Below are positions 42,787-50,246 of a DNA stretch of 64,000 nucleotides, in pieces; within the stretch, counting starts at the first letter, position 1; each line of letters opens with the position of its first letter. The notes under the pieces were generated by a model. It was not told the origin of the DNA, searched no databases, and worked only from the letters and a program-made list of their open reading frames with translations. Where the stretch lies: NCBI GenBank assembly GCA_011525685.1, contig WYBW01000022.1, forward strand, positions 1 to 64,000, written 5' to 3'. This DNA is from Verrucomicrobiia bacterium. Lineage in GTDB: Bacteria > Verrucomicrobiota > Verrucomicrobiia > Limisphaerales > JADLHS01. A program made the position numbers and the translations under genes.

Positions 42787-45522
42787 TTAATGGGGGTTGG
42801 ATTCTCTTTCCGTCTGGCGATTGGCGTGATGGATGATGCCCTCGACGATGCTCTTGCTCTGGCGAAGCTCGCGGGCGCGACGGTCGAAATGTTCGCCGCT
42901 CGACGAGCTGCAATAGAGCATTTCCGCTGACGAGACGTTGTGGACCGTGCCGCACATATTCCGAGTGGCGTCGGTGTGCAGGTAAGTGAATGGCGAATAC
43001 TTCTGGCCAGTCTGGTGGTCGGGCAGCGGGTAGTTCATAATCGCGTGCTGCGTCACTTCGGGCAGCGCGATGTCTTTGCCCATGTCGTCGAGGTCGGCGC
43101 GGTCGTTCTGCCGCATGATGAAGAACTGGCGCGAGTTGCCGAACACGGCCGAGCGGATGCGCGACTGTTTGAAGCGCGCATACTGCTGCACGATGGAAAT
43201 GTTCCAGCAATTGAACTTGCGAAGCTGCGCGTAGGACTCCTGGACAATTTCCTGTCCGCCAGGGATGTCGAGAAAGCGGGCGACTTCCTCATAGACGTTC
43301 CGCTTCCGAATCGCGCGCGGCAACGTCATGATGTGCTTGCGGGCGTGGTTCGTGATGAGAAAACCTGCGGCGGCTTTCAATTCCTTCGCGGACTCCGGGA
43401 TGTAGCCCAGCTCGAAATGCGCGATCTTTCCGGTGAGGGAAAGATTGCTCGTGCCGTCGAACAGGCAGCCGTAGTTACCATCGCGACACCACGGAAGGAT
43501 GAGCGTTGCAATTTCCATGATTTGGTCGCGCTCCGCGCCCATCGGGTCGAGCATCATCAACTCTTGCAGCATCCGGTGTGTCGGGAATTCCTCGGGCGCG
43601 AAGTGCGCGAAGGCCAAGTTGCGGACTTCCTTGCTGGTCTTGGGTTCTTTGAGGAACTTCAACGCGGCGGCTTCGTCGAACAGGCGCTGATAGCTCTCGG
43701 CCTCGTCGGGGTGGCTCGCCTTCCAGTCGCGGAAGTCCGCAAAAGTTTCAAGCGTGGTTGCGCCGGGCGGCATCCGCTCGGCACGGAATTGCTGCAACGC
43801 CAGCGCGTGACGCGCGATGTCGAGCAACTGGTCGTGGCGCTTCTTCTGCCAGTCCTGAAACGCATCTTCGTAAAGCAGATTGAGGTATTTGGCGATCTGC
43901 GCCTGCCGGAGCATCTGTTTGTCCTCCTGCGCCGAAGTTCCAATCATCCGCGCCACGAGCGCGGTCGCCGCTGACAAATGATCCGGCGTGAGCGGCAGTC
44001 CTTTTGTGTCGAGGTAATTGATGGTCAGGTCGCCATCCGGGTGGATGATGATGGGCCGCGCGCCCTCCTCGACCGTCGCGGTGTAAATGCCGTAGCTCAA
44101 ACCTTCCTCAATGATGACGGTGTAACCGAAGTAACCTTCGGTCTGCGTCAGGAGGTCGCAGACGGTGACAGACTTTCCTGCTCCCGACATGCCGAGCAAC
44201 ACGGCATGCTGCGGCGATTTGTTGTCGGTCGAGCCAGAGAAAGTTTCGATACCGACGAGGTTGTTGGCCGGGCCGTCATAAATCGCCTCCGCGCCGGCCA
44301 GATGGCCGGTGAACGTGCTTATGACCGGCAGCATGTCGGCGAGAAAACGGTGTTCCGAGTAAAGCTTGCGGTGTTCGTAACGTCCCCATGTCCAGCCCGG
44401 CCACGTTTGGAAAAATATATTCTTCGATGTGCTCGGCAGATTGCTCTCGAAATACTGTGCCGCGTTCATGGAGTTAATCGCGTTCTTGATCGCGCCCGCC
44501 TTGGCGTTCAGGCCGTCGCGGGTTTTGTCCCAAACACGGATCGCGAACATCGCGTGAAACGGAATCGTCTGTCCCTGCATGAGCGCATGAATCTTCTTCT
44601 GCTTCTTCTCCATCACGGTCAGCAGCGAGATTTTCTTTTCACTCGCGTAGTCGCCCGCGATGCGGTCGTGCTCCTTTTCCTCCTTGTTGATTTCCTGGGT
44701 GATGGGGAGCGGGTCAACATTCACCGTGATGGTGTAGTCCAGGAGGCGGAGATTGGTGAGGCGCTGGATGATTCCTGGATAAGTTGTGCGCGGCCAGCGA
44801 GTGAGAACGATGAGCGAATGATAATGTCCGTCGAGGAAGAAACCGAAATCACTTTGGCCGCTGCCCTCGCTGTGCCAGCAATTCTCCTGAATCGAAAGTT
44901 CCGAAGCGAAGCCGTCTGCCGGGTCGTAATCAAATCGGTCGTTGAGCGACGGATTGAGAAACCGTTTGTAGTGGCGGAAATGGTCGAGGTCGGACATGGG
45001 CAGGATTCGCGCCCCGCCCGAACCGAAGATTTCCAGCAACAGCCGGTGGACGTGCTCGAACTCGGTTTCGAGCTGATCGAGCAACGTGCTGTAATAATTG
45101 CGGCGCGCGGCAACCGATTGGAAAGCCTTCGGCACGTTCTCCAACGAGCGCGAGATGTAAAAGATGACACGTTGCCGCCGAAGTTTGCGTTCGGACATGG
45201 CCTGCCAGTAGCGCGAAAATCGTTCGTTGCGAGCGCGCTTCGTCCAGACGTTGGAAAACTTCTCCGTCTCCTGTTGGTAGCGCAGTAATTCCCCCCTGTA
45301 ATCGGAATCGCAGAAGTATTGCACTTGCAGCCGTTGGTGTTCGTGGAGAGACGCCAGCAGGAGACAGAGTTGATCCTGGAAGTCATTCAGGTCGGCGACG
45401 GGGCTGTTCGTGAGGTCCGGTGCTTCAAAGATGAAACCTTTCGACACGTAGCCGCCTCGCCGGAGATGATTGAACACAATCAAATCGCGGCAGAAAAATC
45501 CGTTGGGAATCGGTTCGGGCAT
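42787..45522 (-). CDS. trbE: TrbE/VirB4-family conjugation ATPase
   Basis: 911 residues, the usual length for TraC/VirB4 ATPases. An N-terminal ~400-residue domain precedes a HerA/FtsK-type ATPase. Walker A is GMSGAGKS at 444-451, Walker B-like RKRNVYEEVARFLDI lies near 750, and a Q/R-rich coupling region (NCWNISIVQQYARFKQSR) follows. It powers pilus assembly and substrate transfer at the inner membrane. In this operon it is the only hexameric ATPase of the machine; no VirB11/TrbB or VirD4/TraG homologue is visible. It begins 3 bases before the stop of the upstream 94-residue gene. Confidence 0.9.
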   Translation of the reverse strand: MPEPIPNGFFCRDLIVFNHLRRGGYVSKGFIFEAPDLTNSPVADLNDFQDQLCLLLASLHEHQRLQVQYFCDSDYRGELLRYQQETEKFSNVWTKRARNERFSRYWQAMSERKLRRQRVIFYISRSLENVPKAFQSVAARRNYYSTLLDQLETEFEHVHRLLLEIFGSGGARILPMSDLDHFRHYKRFLNPSLNDRFDYDPADGFASELSIQENCWHSEGSGQSDFGFFLDGHYHSLIVLTRWPRTTYPGIIQRLTNLRLLDYTITVNVDPLPITQEINKEEKEHDRIAGDYASEKKISLLTVMEKKQKKIHALMQGQTIPFHAMFAIRVWDKTRDGLNAKAGAIKNAINSMNAAQYFESNLPSTSKNIFFQTWPGWTWGRYEHRKLYSEHRFLADMLPVISTFTGHLAGAEAIYDGPANNLVGIETFSGSTDNKSPQHAVLLGMSGAGKSVTVCDLLTQTEGYFGYTVIIEEGLSYGIYTATVEEGARPIIIHPDGDLTINYLDTKGLPLTPDHLSAATALVARMIGTSAQEDKQMLRQAQIAKYLNLLYEDAFQDWQKKRHDQLLDIARHALALQQFRAERMPPGATTLETFADFRDWKASHPDEAESYQRLFDEAAALKFLKEPKTSKEVRNLAFAHFAPEEFPTHRMLQELMMLDPMGAERDQIMEIATLILPWCRDGNYGCLFDGTSNLSLTGKIAHFELGYIPESAKELKAAAGFLITNHARKHIMTLPRAIRKRNVYEEVARFLDIPGGQEIVQESYAQLRKFNCWNISIVQQYARFKQSRIRSAVFGNSRQFFIMRQNDRADLDDMGKDIALPEVTQHAIMNYPLPDHQTGQKYSPFTYLHTDATRNMCGTVHNVSSAEMLYCSSSSGEHFDRRARELRQSKSIVEGIIHHANRQTERESNPH

Positions 45523-45525
45523 AGG

Positions 45526-45810
45526 TCAGACGCGCTGGGAATGGTGCTGCCGCCGTTTGCAATCGTCCGTCACTTGGGCGATGCGGTTCAGGTCGTCAAC
45601 GAGTTGGTGAACCGACCGGGCGTTCTTGGGCTCGGTGAGAGCGATGTAGGATTCGGCGATGTGCGCCAGAGCGCGTTCCATGTGCGCGCGTGACGTGCAG
45701 CCGAAGCCGTGTGTGTGCATCCCGGCACGCAGGGCGGATTCGGCGGCCTTCAATTGGCCGAGCAAGCCTTGCAACTGACTTTCAATGGCATTGTGTTCGT
45801 TGGCACTCAT
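45526..45810 (-). CDS. Small operon protein between trbD and trbE
   Basis: 94 residues from ATG 45810, overlapping the trbD stop by four bases (ATGA), so it is translationally coupled. No signal peptide. It is mostly helical: NAIESQLQGLLGQLKAAESALRAGMHTHGF, then HMERALAHIAESYIALTEPKNARSVHQLVDDLNRIAQ, with a His/Lys/Arg tail. No family recognised. A cytoplasmic partner of TrbE is possible from position. Confidence 0.72.
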   Translation of the reverse strand: MSANEHNAIESQLQGLLGQLKAAESALRAGMHTHGFGCTSRAHMERALAHIAESYIALTEPKNARSVHQLVDDLNRIAQVTDDCKRRQHHSQRV

Positions 45811-46154
45811 CGTTGGTCCTCCAATAGCGGATGGCGGAAGCTGCGTGTGGCCTGAACCTCCGGGGCAAAACCGCTCCCGGAAGTCCAATACTCGAAGATG
45901 TCGCGGTCGTAGCCGGGTGGCTTCCCCTGTCGCAGTCCGAAGATGTAGGCGAGGCAGAGCGCCACCGGCACGAGCGCGATGCCAAACGAAGTCAGCAGCG
46001 ACGAATTGAGCATGACGAGAAAGACGAAGAACACCGTGATGCCCGCACCGACACCGCCCACGAGCCACCAGAACAAACCACCCTCCAAGCCCCATGTCCG
46101 GCCTTTGGAGTCGGAGGCGGCGTTGGTGTCGGTGAGGCGAAGGTCTGTTTTCAT
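45807..46154 (-). CDS. trbD: TrbD/VirB3-like inner-membrane protein
   Basis: 115 residues. Two close membrane helices (GGLFWWLVGGVGAGITVFFVFLVML, SLLTSFGIALVPVALCLAYIFGL) followed by GKPPGYDRDIFEYW, the VirB3/TrbD layout (hairpin plus the G-R/K-P-x-x-Y-D motif). VirB3 assembles with VirB4. It lies between trbC and the small gene that overlaps trbE. The N-terminus is longer and more polar than usual. Confidence 0.72.
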   Translation of the reverse strand: MKTDLRLTDTNAASDSKGRTWGLEGGLFWWLVGGVGAGITVFFVFLVMLNSSLLTSFGIALVPVALCLAYIFGLRQGKPPGYDRDIFEYWTSGSGFAPEVQATRSFRHPLLEDQR

Positions 46155-46207
46155 AGTGGCTCGGGGCGGTAGGTGGCGGGATGGGTGGCTTGTTCTTGCC
46201 GGCGAGA

Positions 46208-46561
46208 TCAGAAGTTGCCGACGCCGACGCTGCTGTTCGCGTCAAGGCCGAAGATTTTGTAGAATGCAAAGATGACCGCCGGTGCAGCCGCGATGATCGC
46301 GCCACCGATGATGGACATCTTGCCCTGGTCAACGTCGCCGCGCCGGATGGCAAAGCCGCCGTAAATGACGCACGAAATGCCGAGGACAAAACCAAACATC
46401 ATAATCACGGCGAGGCTGTTGCTGATGCCGGTCTTGAGTTCGGTGGAGTTGAACGCCTGTCCGAAGGCAGAGACGGTATTGAGGGCCAGGATAACGGCAA
46501 TCGTGAGGAGCGACGGCAGCCGGGAGCGAACTTTGGTTGCGATTTTCTTTGTGAGCTTCAT
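46208..46561 (-). CDS. trbC: TrbC/VirB2-like conjugative pilin
   Basis: 117 residues from ATG 46561, the second possible start (an upstream one at 46612 precedes a Lys-rich non-pilin stretch). A long signal peptide (RSRLPSLLTIAVILALNTVSAFGQ) is followed by two hydrophobic segments, SLAVIMMFGFVLGISCVIYGGFAI and MSIIGGAIIAAAPAVIFAFYKIFG, the two-helix pilin layout of VirB2/TrbC. It is the first gene of the operon. The 132-base gap to the divergent AAA+ gene must hold the promoters of both; GTAT-N3-ATAC near 46650 is a short inverted repeat there. Confidence 0.8.
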   Translation of the reverse strand: MKLTKKIATKVRSRLPSLLTIAVILALNTVSAFGQAFNSTELKTGISNSLAVIMMFGFVLGISCVIYGGFAIRRGDVDQGKMSIIGGAIIAAAPAVIFAFYKIFGLDANSSVGVGNF

Positions 46562-46693
46562 AGCGTTGATGTTTTTGTTTTTCTTTCCGTCAGCGGCTTT
46601 TCCGCCGAACACGCGGTCACAATCTCACAAGCGCGGGGAGCGAAGATGTATGTGATACACAAAATGCGACGAAGTCCTTGCTATGGGTAAGGG

Positions 46694-47602
46694 ATGGACA
46701 AAACAACAGACTCAACGAAGCTCACCAAACTCCACGAACTAACCTCACTGTTGCCGCGCGAAATCCGCGGCCAGTCCCACGCATTGCCGCGAATTACTTC
46801 TGCGGTGCGGCGCGGCGAACTCGGACTCACCAAGCCCGGACGCCCGCGCGGGAGTTTTCTCTTGCTCGGTCCAACAGGCGTCGGGAAAACAGAATCAGTC
46901 GTGGTGACAACGAATCAAATCTTCGGCGCAGGAAAACTGTTTCGCTTCGACATGAGCGAATTTCAGAATCAGGAAGCGCTGGGCCTGCTGCTTGGGGCGC
47001 GGCTTGGGGAAGTCGGCTATCTCGGTGGCGTGCGGGATCGCGCGGCGGAAGGCTCGCTGCTCTTTGACGAAGCGGAGAAGGCGCATCCGCGCGTGCTGGA
47101 CATCTTGCTGCAACTGCTTGACGCGGCGCGGATCACTGTCGCGACCGGGCAAACGCTCGACTTTAGCGGCTATTACATTTGGCTCACGTCAAACATCGGT
47201 TCGGCGGAATTGATGAGCCTGCAACACTCGAACGATACGACGCTGGAGCGGCACGTCCTCACGCGGGCACAACAAACTCTGCGCCCAGAAATCTTCGCGC
47301 GCGTCAATGAGAAGCTCGTGTTTCACCGCTTGAGCTACGAACACCAGTTGGAGATTGCGGAGAAATTCCTATCGCGTGAAATCGAGTTCCTCGCCGCGCG
47401 CGGTCACAAACTGGAACTGGACAAGACAGCGCTGCCGTTTCTCGTGCGGAAAGGATTTCACCCGAAACTCGGCGCTCGTCCGATGCGCGACGCCGTGGAA
47501 AAACTCGTCGGCGACGCGGTCAGCGAATGTCTGCTCGATGGTCGCCCGGCGTGTGGCGTTCTCGCGCAATGCGAGTTGCGCGACTGCCTGACGATTCTCT
47601 GA
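46694..47602 (+). CDS. Stand-alone Clp-D2-like AAA+ ATPase, divergent from the conjugation operon
   Basis: 302 residues, about one AAA+ module plus small domain. Motifs: Walker A GPTGVGKT (59-66), Walker B LLFDEAEKAH (122-131), sensor 1 WLTSNIG, and the C-terminal LGARPMRDAVEKLV of ClpA/B D2-small domains. It lacks the Clp N-domain, first AAA+ domain and middle domain. The pore-loop position that reads GYVG in ClpA/B reads GEVG here, so the substrate-threading Tyr is missing. It starts 132 bases from trbC in the opposite direction. It could be a motor for the element's transfer or regulation, or an unrelated chaperone-like module. The former is inference. Confidence 0.85.
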   Translation: MDKTTDSTKLTKLHELTSLLPREIRGQSHALPRITSAVRRGELGLTKPGRPRGSFLLLGPTGVGKTESVVVTTNQIFGAGKLFRFDMSEFQNQEALGLLLGARLGEVGYLGGVRDRAAEGSLLFDEAEKAHPRVLDILLQLLDAARITVATGQTLDFSGYYIWLTSNIGSAELMSLQHSNDTTLERHVLTRAQQTLRPEIFARVNEKLVFHRLSYEHQLEIAEKFLSREIEFLAARGHKLELDKTALPFLVRKGFHPKLGARPMRDAVEKLVGDAVSECLLDGRPACGVLAQCELRDCLTIL

Positions 47603-47603
47603 A

Positions 47604-48458
47604 TCACGCGAGCGAAAGATACAAATGGCGCTCACCAATATCCACGTCGGGCTGCACCGCGCCGAGCTTGCGTGTCCGCAGTTGCGCGCAAACTTTGCGA
47701 ATGGTTCTTCGCTTCGCCGCGCTCTTGGGAAGTTGAACGAGCAGGCAATCCGCGAATTGATCGCGGGTTTTATTGCGGTAGATGTCGGGCACGATCACTT
47801 CGACCGCGCCAGCTTCGTAGAGTGCCCCGACAAATTTGGCGGCGTCACTTTCGCGTTTGAATCGTCCGAGCGAGCGAGCGGTTTTGTCGTCGGTTTTCTT
47901 CACCAGCCACTTTCGCGCTTCGCGTTGATTACCCTTCTCCAAGAGCGAATCCACAAAGACGCGGTGGATGTGAAGCGGCTTCACGATGGGCTTTGCGGGC
48001 TTGCCGCGAAATTTCGGCAGGGCTTTGAACTTCGCCGCCACCTCGCGATACTTCTCGGCACTGACTACGTGACCGACGAGGTAATACCGCTCCGAAAGCA
48101 AAGTCCCGTCGCGCAGCCAGATTCGGTTGCGCCCGGAAAACTCGCCGCCGATAGACCAGATTTCCATCTGGAGTTTGCCGTTGTCGTGCCACTCGCGTTG
48201 GAGTCCCGTGCCTTGGAACATGACGTATTCGCCGAGCCGCCGGCCCGACTCGTTCCATTTGCGGCAGACGCCGTCGAGCAAACCGTTTTTGAAGGGTTCT
48301 TCCGAAGCGCGCTTGCCGTTCTTGTGCCAGGCCCGGACAACACCGTGCCTGCGACCATTGCGCACGGGCACTCGCTCTCGAAGCTGACCGTTACGATAAT
48401 ATGTTTTTTGGATGGTGGCGCTCACGACTCGCACATCCGCTGCTGCTTTGCTCCCCAC
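47604..48458 (-). CDS. MORN/YwqK-repeat protein
   Basis: 284 residues from GTG 48458 (start uncertain; other GTGs follow). The N-terminal ~110 residues hold about four MORN-type repeats (TYYRNGQLRERVPVRNGRRHGVVRAWHKNGKRASEEPF), the YwqK pattern. The C-terminal half is basic and unlike known domains (ALPKFRGKPAKPIVKPLHIHR; LLVQLPKSAAKRRTIRKVCAQLRTRKLG). YwqK proteins are annotated as antitoxins in some genomes. No obvious toxin partner lies beside it. It is tail to tail with the AAA+ gene, with one base between stops. Confidence 0.75.
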   Translation of the reverse strand: MGSKAAADVRVVSATIQKTYYRNGQLRERVPVRNGRRHGVVRAWHKNGKRASEEPFKNGLLDGVCRKWNESGRRLGEYVMFQGTGLQREWHDNGKLQMEIWSIGGEFSGRNRIWLRDGTLLSERYYLVGHVVSAEKYREVAAKFKALPKFRGKPAKPIVKPLHIHRVFVDSLLEKGNQREARKWLVKKTDDKTARSLGRFKRESDAAKFVGALYEAGAVEVIVPDIYRNKTRDQFADCLLVQLPKSAAKRRTIRKVCAQLRTRKLGAVQPDVDIGERHLYLSLA

Positions 48459-49018
48459 CTTCCGCCGCCATTCAACACCCGCCGATCTGAAAAGCCAACC
48501 GAATGTTGTTCACCGTTGGGAATAAACAGAAGGGGCGCGAACTCAACGCGCCCCCACGAGAGGCACTGCGAAGCGCCTTTGAGAGAAACACGCCAAGCCG
48601 CGCCCGATTGGGCGCGTGCTTCGGCGGCTCTCTCGTCCTCTAAAAATTCGCAGTTTTCTCGTGGGACTTGGCCGTTGCGACGCAAAGGTTATGGATTTGC
48701 CGTTATGTCATACAGTGCTGCAAATACGATTGCAGAGGTAATATCTACCAAGTTTCAGCGTGCCCTGCAACCTTCCTGCGCGAGCCGTCCAACCTCCCGT
48801 CGCCCAGCGACAATTCCCCGCGATGAAAACCTAGAGGCAAAACCCCGGCGGCGGCGGAAAGCTCAAGGAGGAACGGAAGCCACGACCCGTAGTATCCTTG
48901 AACTTTCCGACGACGCCTTAAAATCCCCGGTGGTTTTCATCGCTGTCACGGCGACCAGCCGAATGGCTCGCCAAGGGAATCGCCATCCGCTAAAAATCAG
49001 CGAGCGCCGACAACCCGC
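48459..49018. other. Long intergenic stretch with GC hairpins
   Basis: No convincing gene. Two stable inverted repeats are visible: GGGGCGCG (48532-48539) with CGCGCCCC (48547-48554), and CGCGCCC-GATT-GGGCGCG near 48600. A reading frame from about 48702 runs to 49022 and its stop overlaps the start of the nuclease gene, but its composition (Arg/Pro/Ser) and lack of a ribosome site make it doubtful. Confidence 0.4.
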
Positions 49019-50212
49019 ATGAGCAAACCGAGCTACAAACTAAAGACCGGCAAACCGACTCAGCACAAGCCCTCTGAATATGAGAAGGTCTTGTCCGGGG
49101 TGGTCGAACTGTTGGATGCCGCCCGGCGCGCATCCGCCCGCGTGGTCAATTCGCTGATGACGGCAACGTATTGGGAAATCGGTCGGCGGATTGTGGAGCA
49201 CGAGCAGGCAGGCAAAGAACGCGCCGCCTACGGCGCAGAACTGCTCATTCTCCTTTCGGCAGACCTCACGAAGCGGTTCGGTCGAGGATTCAGCGTGGAC
49301 AATTTGGAACGCGCCCGGAAATTTTTCCTCACTTTTACCTCCGCCAAGAAATCCGCAACGACGTTGCGGATTTCCGCCCCCGCTGGCCTCACGCCAATTT
49401 CCGCAACGGCGTTGCGGAAATCTGATGGTGGCGAAATGATCGAATGGCTGCGCGACATCGCGGCCCGGTTTCCTCTGCCGTGGTCGCACTACACCCGGCT
49501 GTTGCGGCTGCGGTCAACCTTTGCGGTTGAGTTTTACCACACTGAGGCCGTTCGTGGCGGCTGGACGGTGAAGCAACTCGAACGGCAGATGAACTCGCAG
49601 TTTTACGAACGCACCGCGTTGTCGCGGAACAAAGCCGGGATGCTGGTCAAAGGGCAGCGCCGATTGCCCGAAGACAAAGTTTCCGCCGATGAGGAAATTC
49701 GGAGTCCGTTCCTTTTGGAATTTCTCGGCTTGAAAGACGAATACTCCGAGAGCGATTTGGAAGAAGCGCTCATTCTGCATCTCGAAAAGTTTCTGTTGGA
49801 GTTGGGCAACGACTTTGCCTTCGTCGGACGGCAAAGGCGTCTGCGGATCGGCCACGAATGGTTTCGGGTGGACTTGCTGCTATTCCATCGGCGACTGCGC
49901 TGCCTCGTCATCATTGACCTCAAAATCGGGGCGTTGGTTCACGGCGACATTGGGCAGATGAATCTTTACTGCAACTACGCCCGCGCCCACTGGACGCAAC
50001 CGGACGAGCATCCGCCTGTGGGACTCATTCTTTGCACACAAAAGGATGAAGCGTTGGCACGTTACGCCCTGGACGGATTGCACAACAAGCTGTTGGTGCG
50101 CGAATATCTCACCACACTCCCGGCAGAATCGGAACTGGCGCGTGAAGTTTCTCGCGCTCGCGAAGTTCTCGTGCGTCAGGTCGAAGCACGCCGGATGGCC
50201 CGGAGAAAATAA
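49019..50212 (+). CDS. DUF1016/YhcG-family PDDEXK nuclease
   Basis: 397 residues. The N-terminal DUF1016 domain has ATYWEIGRRIVEHEQAGKERAAYG, LSADLTKRFGRGFSVDNLERARKFF and LPWSHYTRLLRL. The C-terminal PDDEXK domain has FAFVGRQRRLRIGHEWFRVDLLLFHRRLRCLVIIDLKIG, with the D-x-L-L-F and D-L-K active-site residues (here D..D-L-K, the E replaced by D as in many YhcG proteins). Between ~115 and ~140 there is a Ser/Thr/Ala-rich insertion made by two DNA palindromes; typical relatives run straight to the W-S-H motif. YhcG-type proteins are candidate DNA-acting nucleases near defence or TA loci. Target unknown. Confidence 0.85.
   Translation: MSKPSYKLKTGKPTQHKPSEYEKVLSGVVELLDAARRASARVVNSLMTATYWEIGRRIVEHEQAGKERAAYGAELLILLSADLTKRFGRGFSVDNLERARKFFLTFTSAKKSATTLRISAPAGLTPISATALRKSDGGEMIEWLRDIAARFPLPWSHYTRLLRLRSTFAVEFYHTEAVRGGWTVKQLERQMNSQFYERTALSRNKAGMLVKGQRRLPEDKVSADEEIRSPFLLEFLGLKDEYSESDLEEALILHLEKFLLELGNDFAFVGRQRRLRIGHEWFRVDLLLFHRRLRCLVIIDLKIGALVHGDIGQMNLYCNYARAHWTQPDEHPPVGLILCTQKDEALARYALDGLHNKLLVREYLTTLPAESELAREVSRAREVLVRQVEARRMARRK
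49348..49421 (+). repeat. Two palindromes inside the DUF1016 reading frame
   Basis: Palindrome 1 spans 49348-49374: a 13-bp stem around one central base. Palindrome 2 spans 49397-49421: a 12-bp stem around one base. Both share the core CCGCAACG-N-CGTTGCGG, their centres are 48 bases apart, and both keep the reading frame. They look like two diverged copies of one palindromic unit inserted in the gene. Confidence 0.85.
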
Positions 50213-50246
50213 CCGCTCCGTATTGAGTCATGTTCTCGAAAGCAAA

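Noticed and set aside
36721-47602. Search for a relaxase or coupling protein in the transfer region
   Set aside because: No gene here has relaxase His-triad or TraG/VirD4 features. The only conjugation ATPase is TrbE, and the AAA+ at 46694 is Clp-like.
48702-49022. Possible ~106-residue gene whose stop overlaps the nuclease start
   Set aside because: The overlap is attractive, but there is no ribosome site, the composition is Arg/Ser/Pro-rich, and the same frame runs on as a shadow of the MORN gene.
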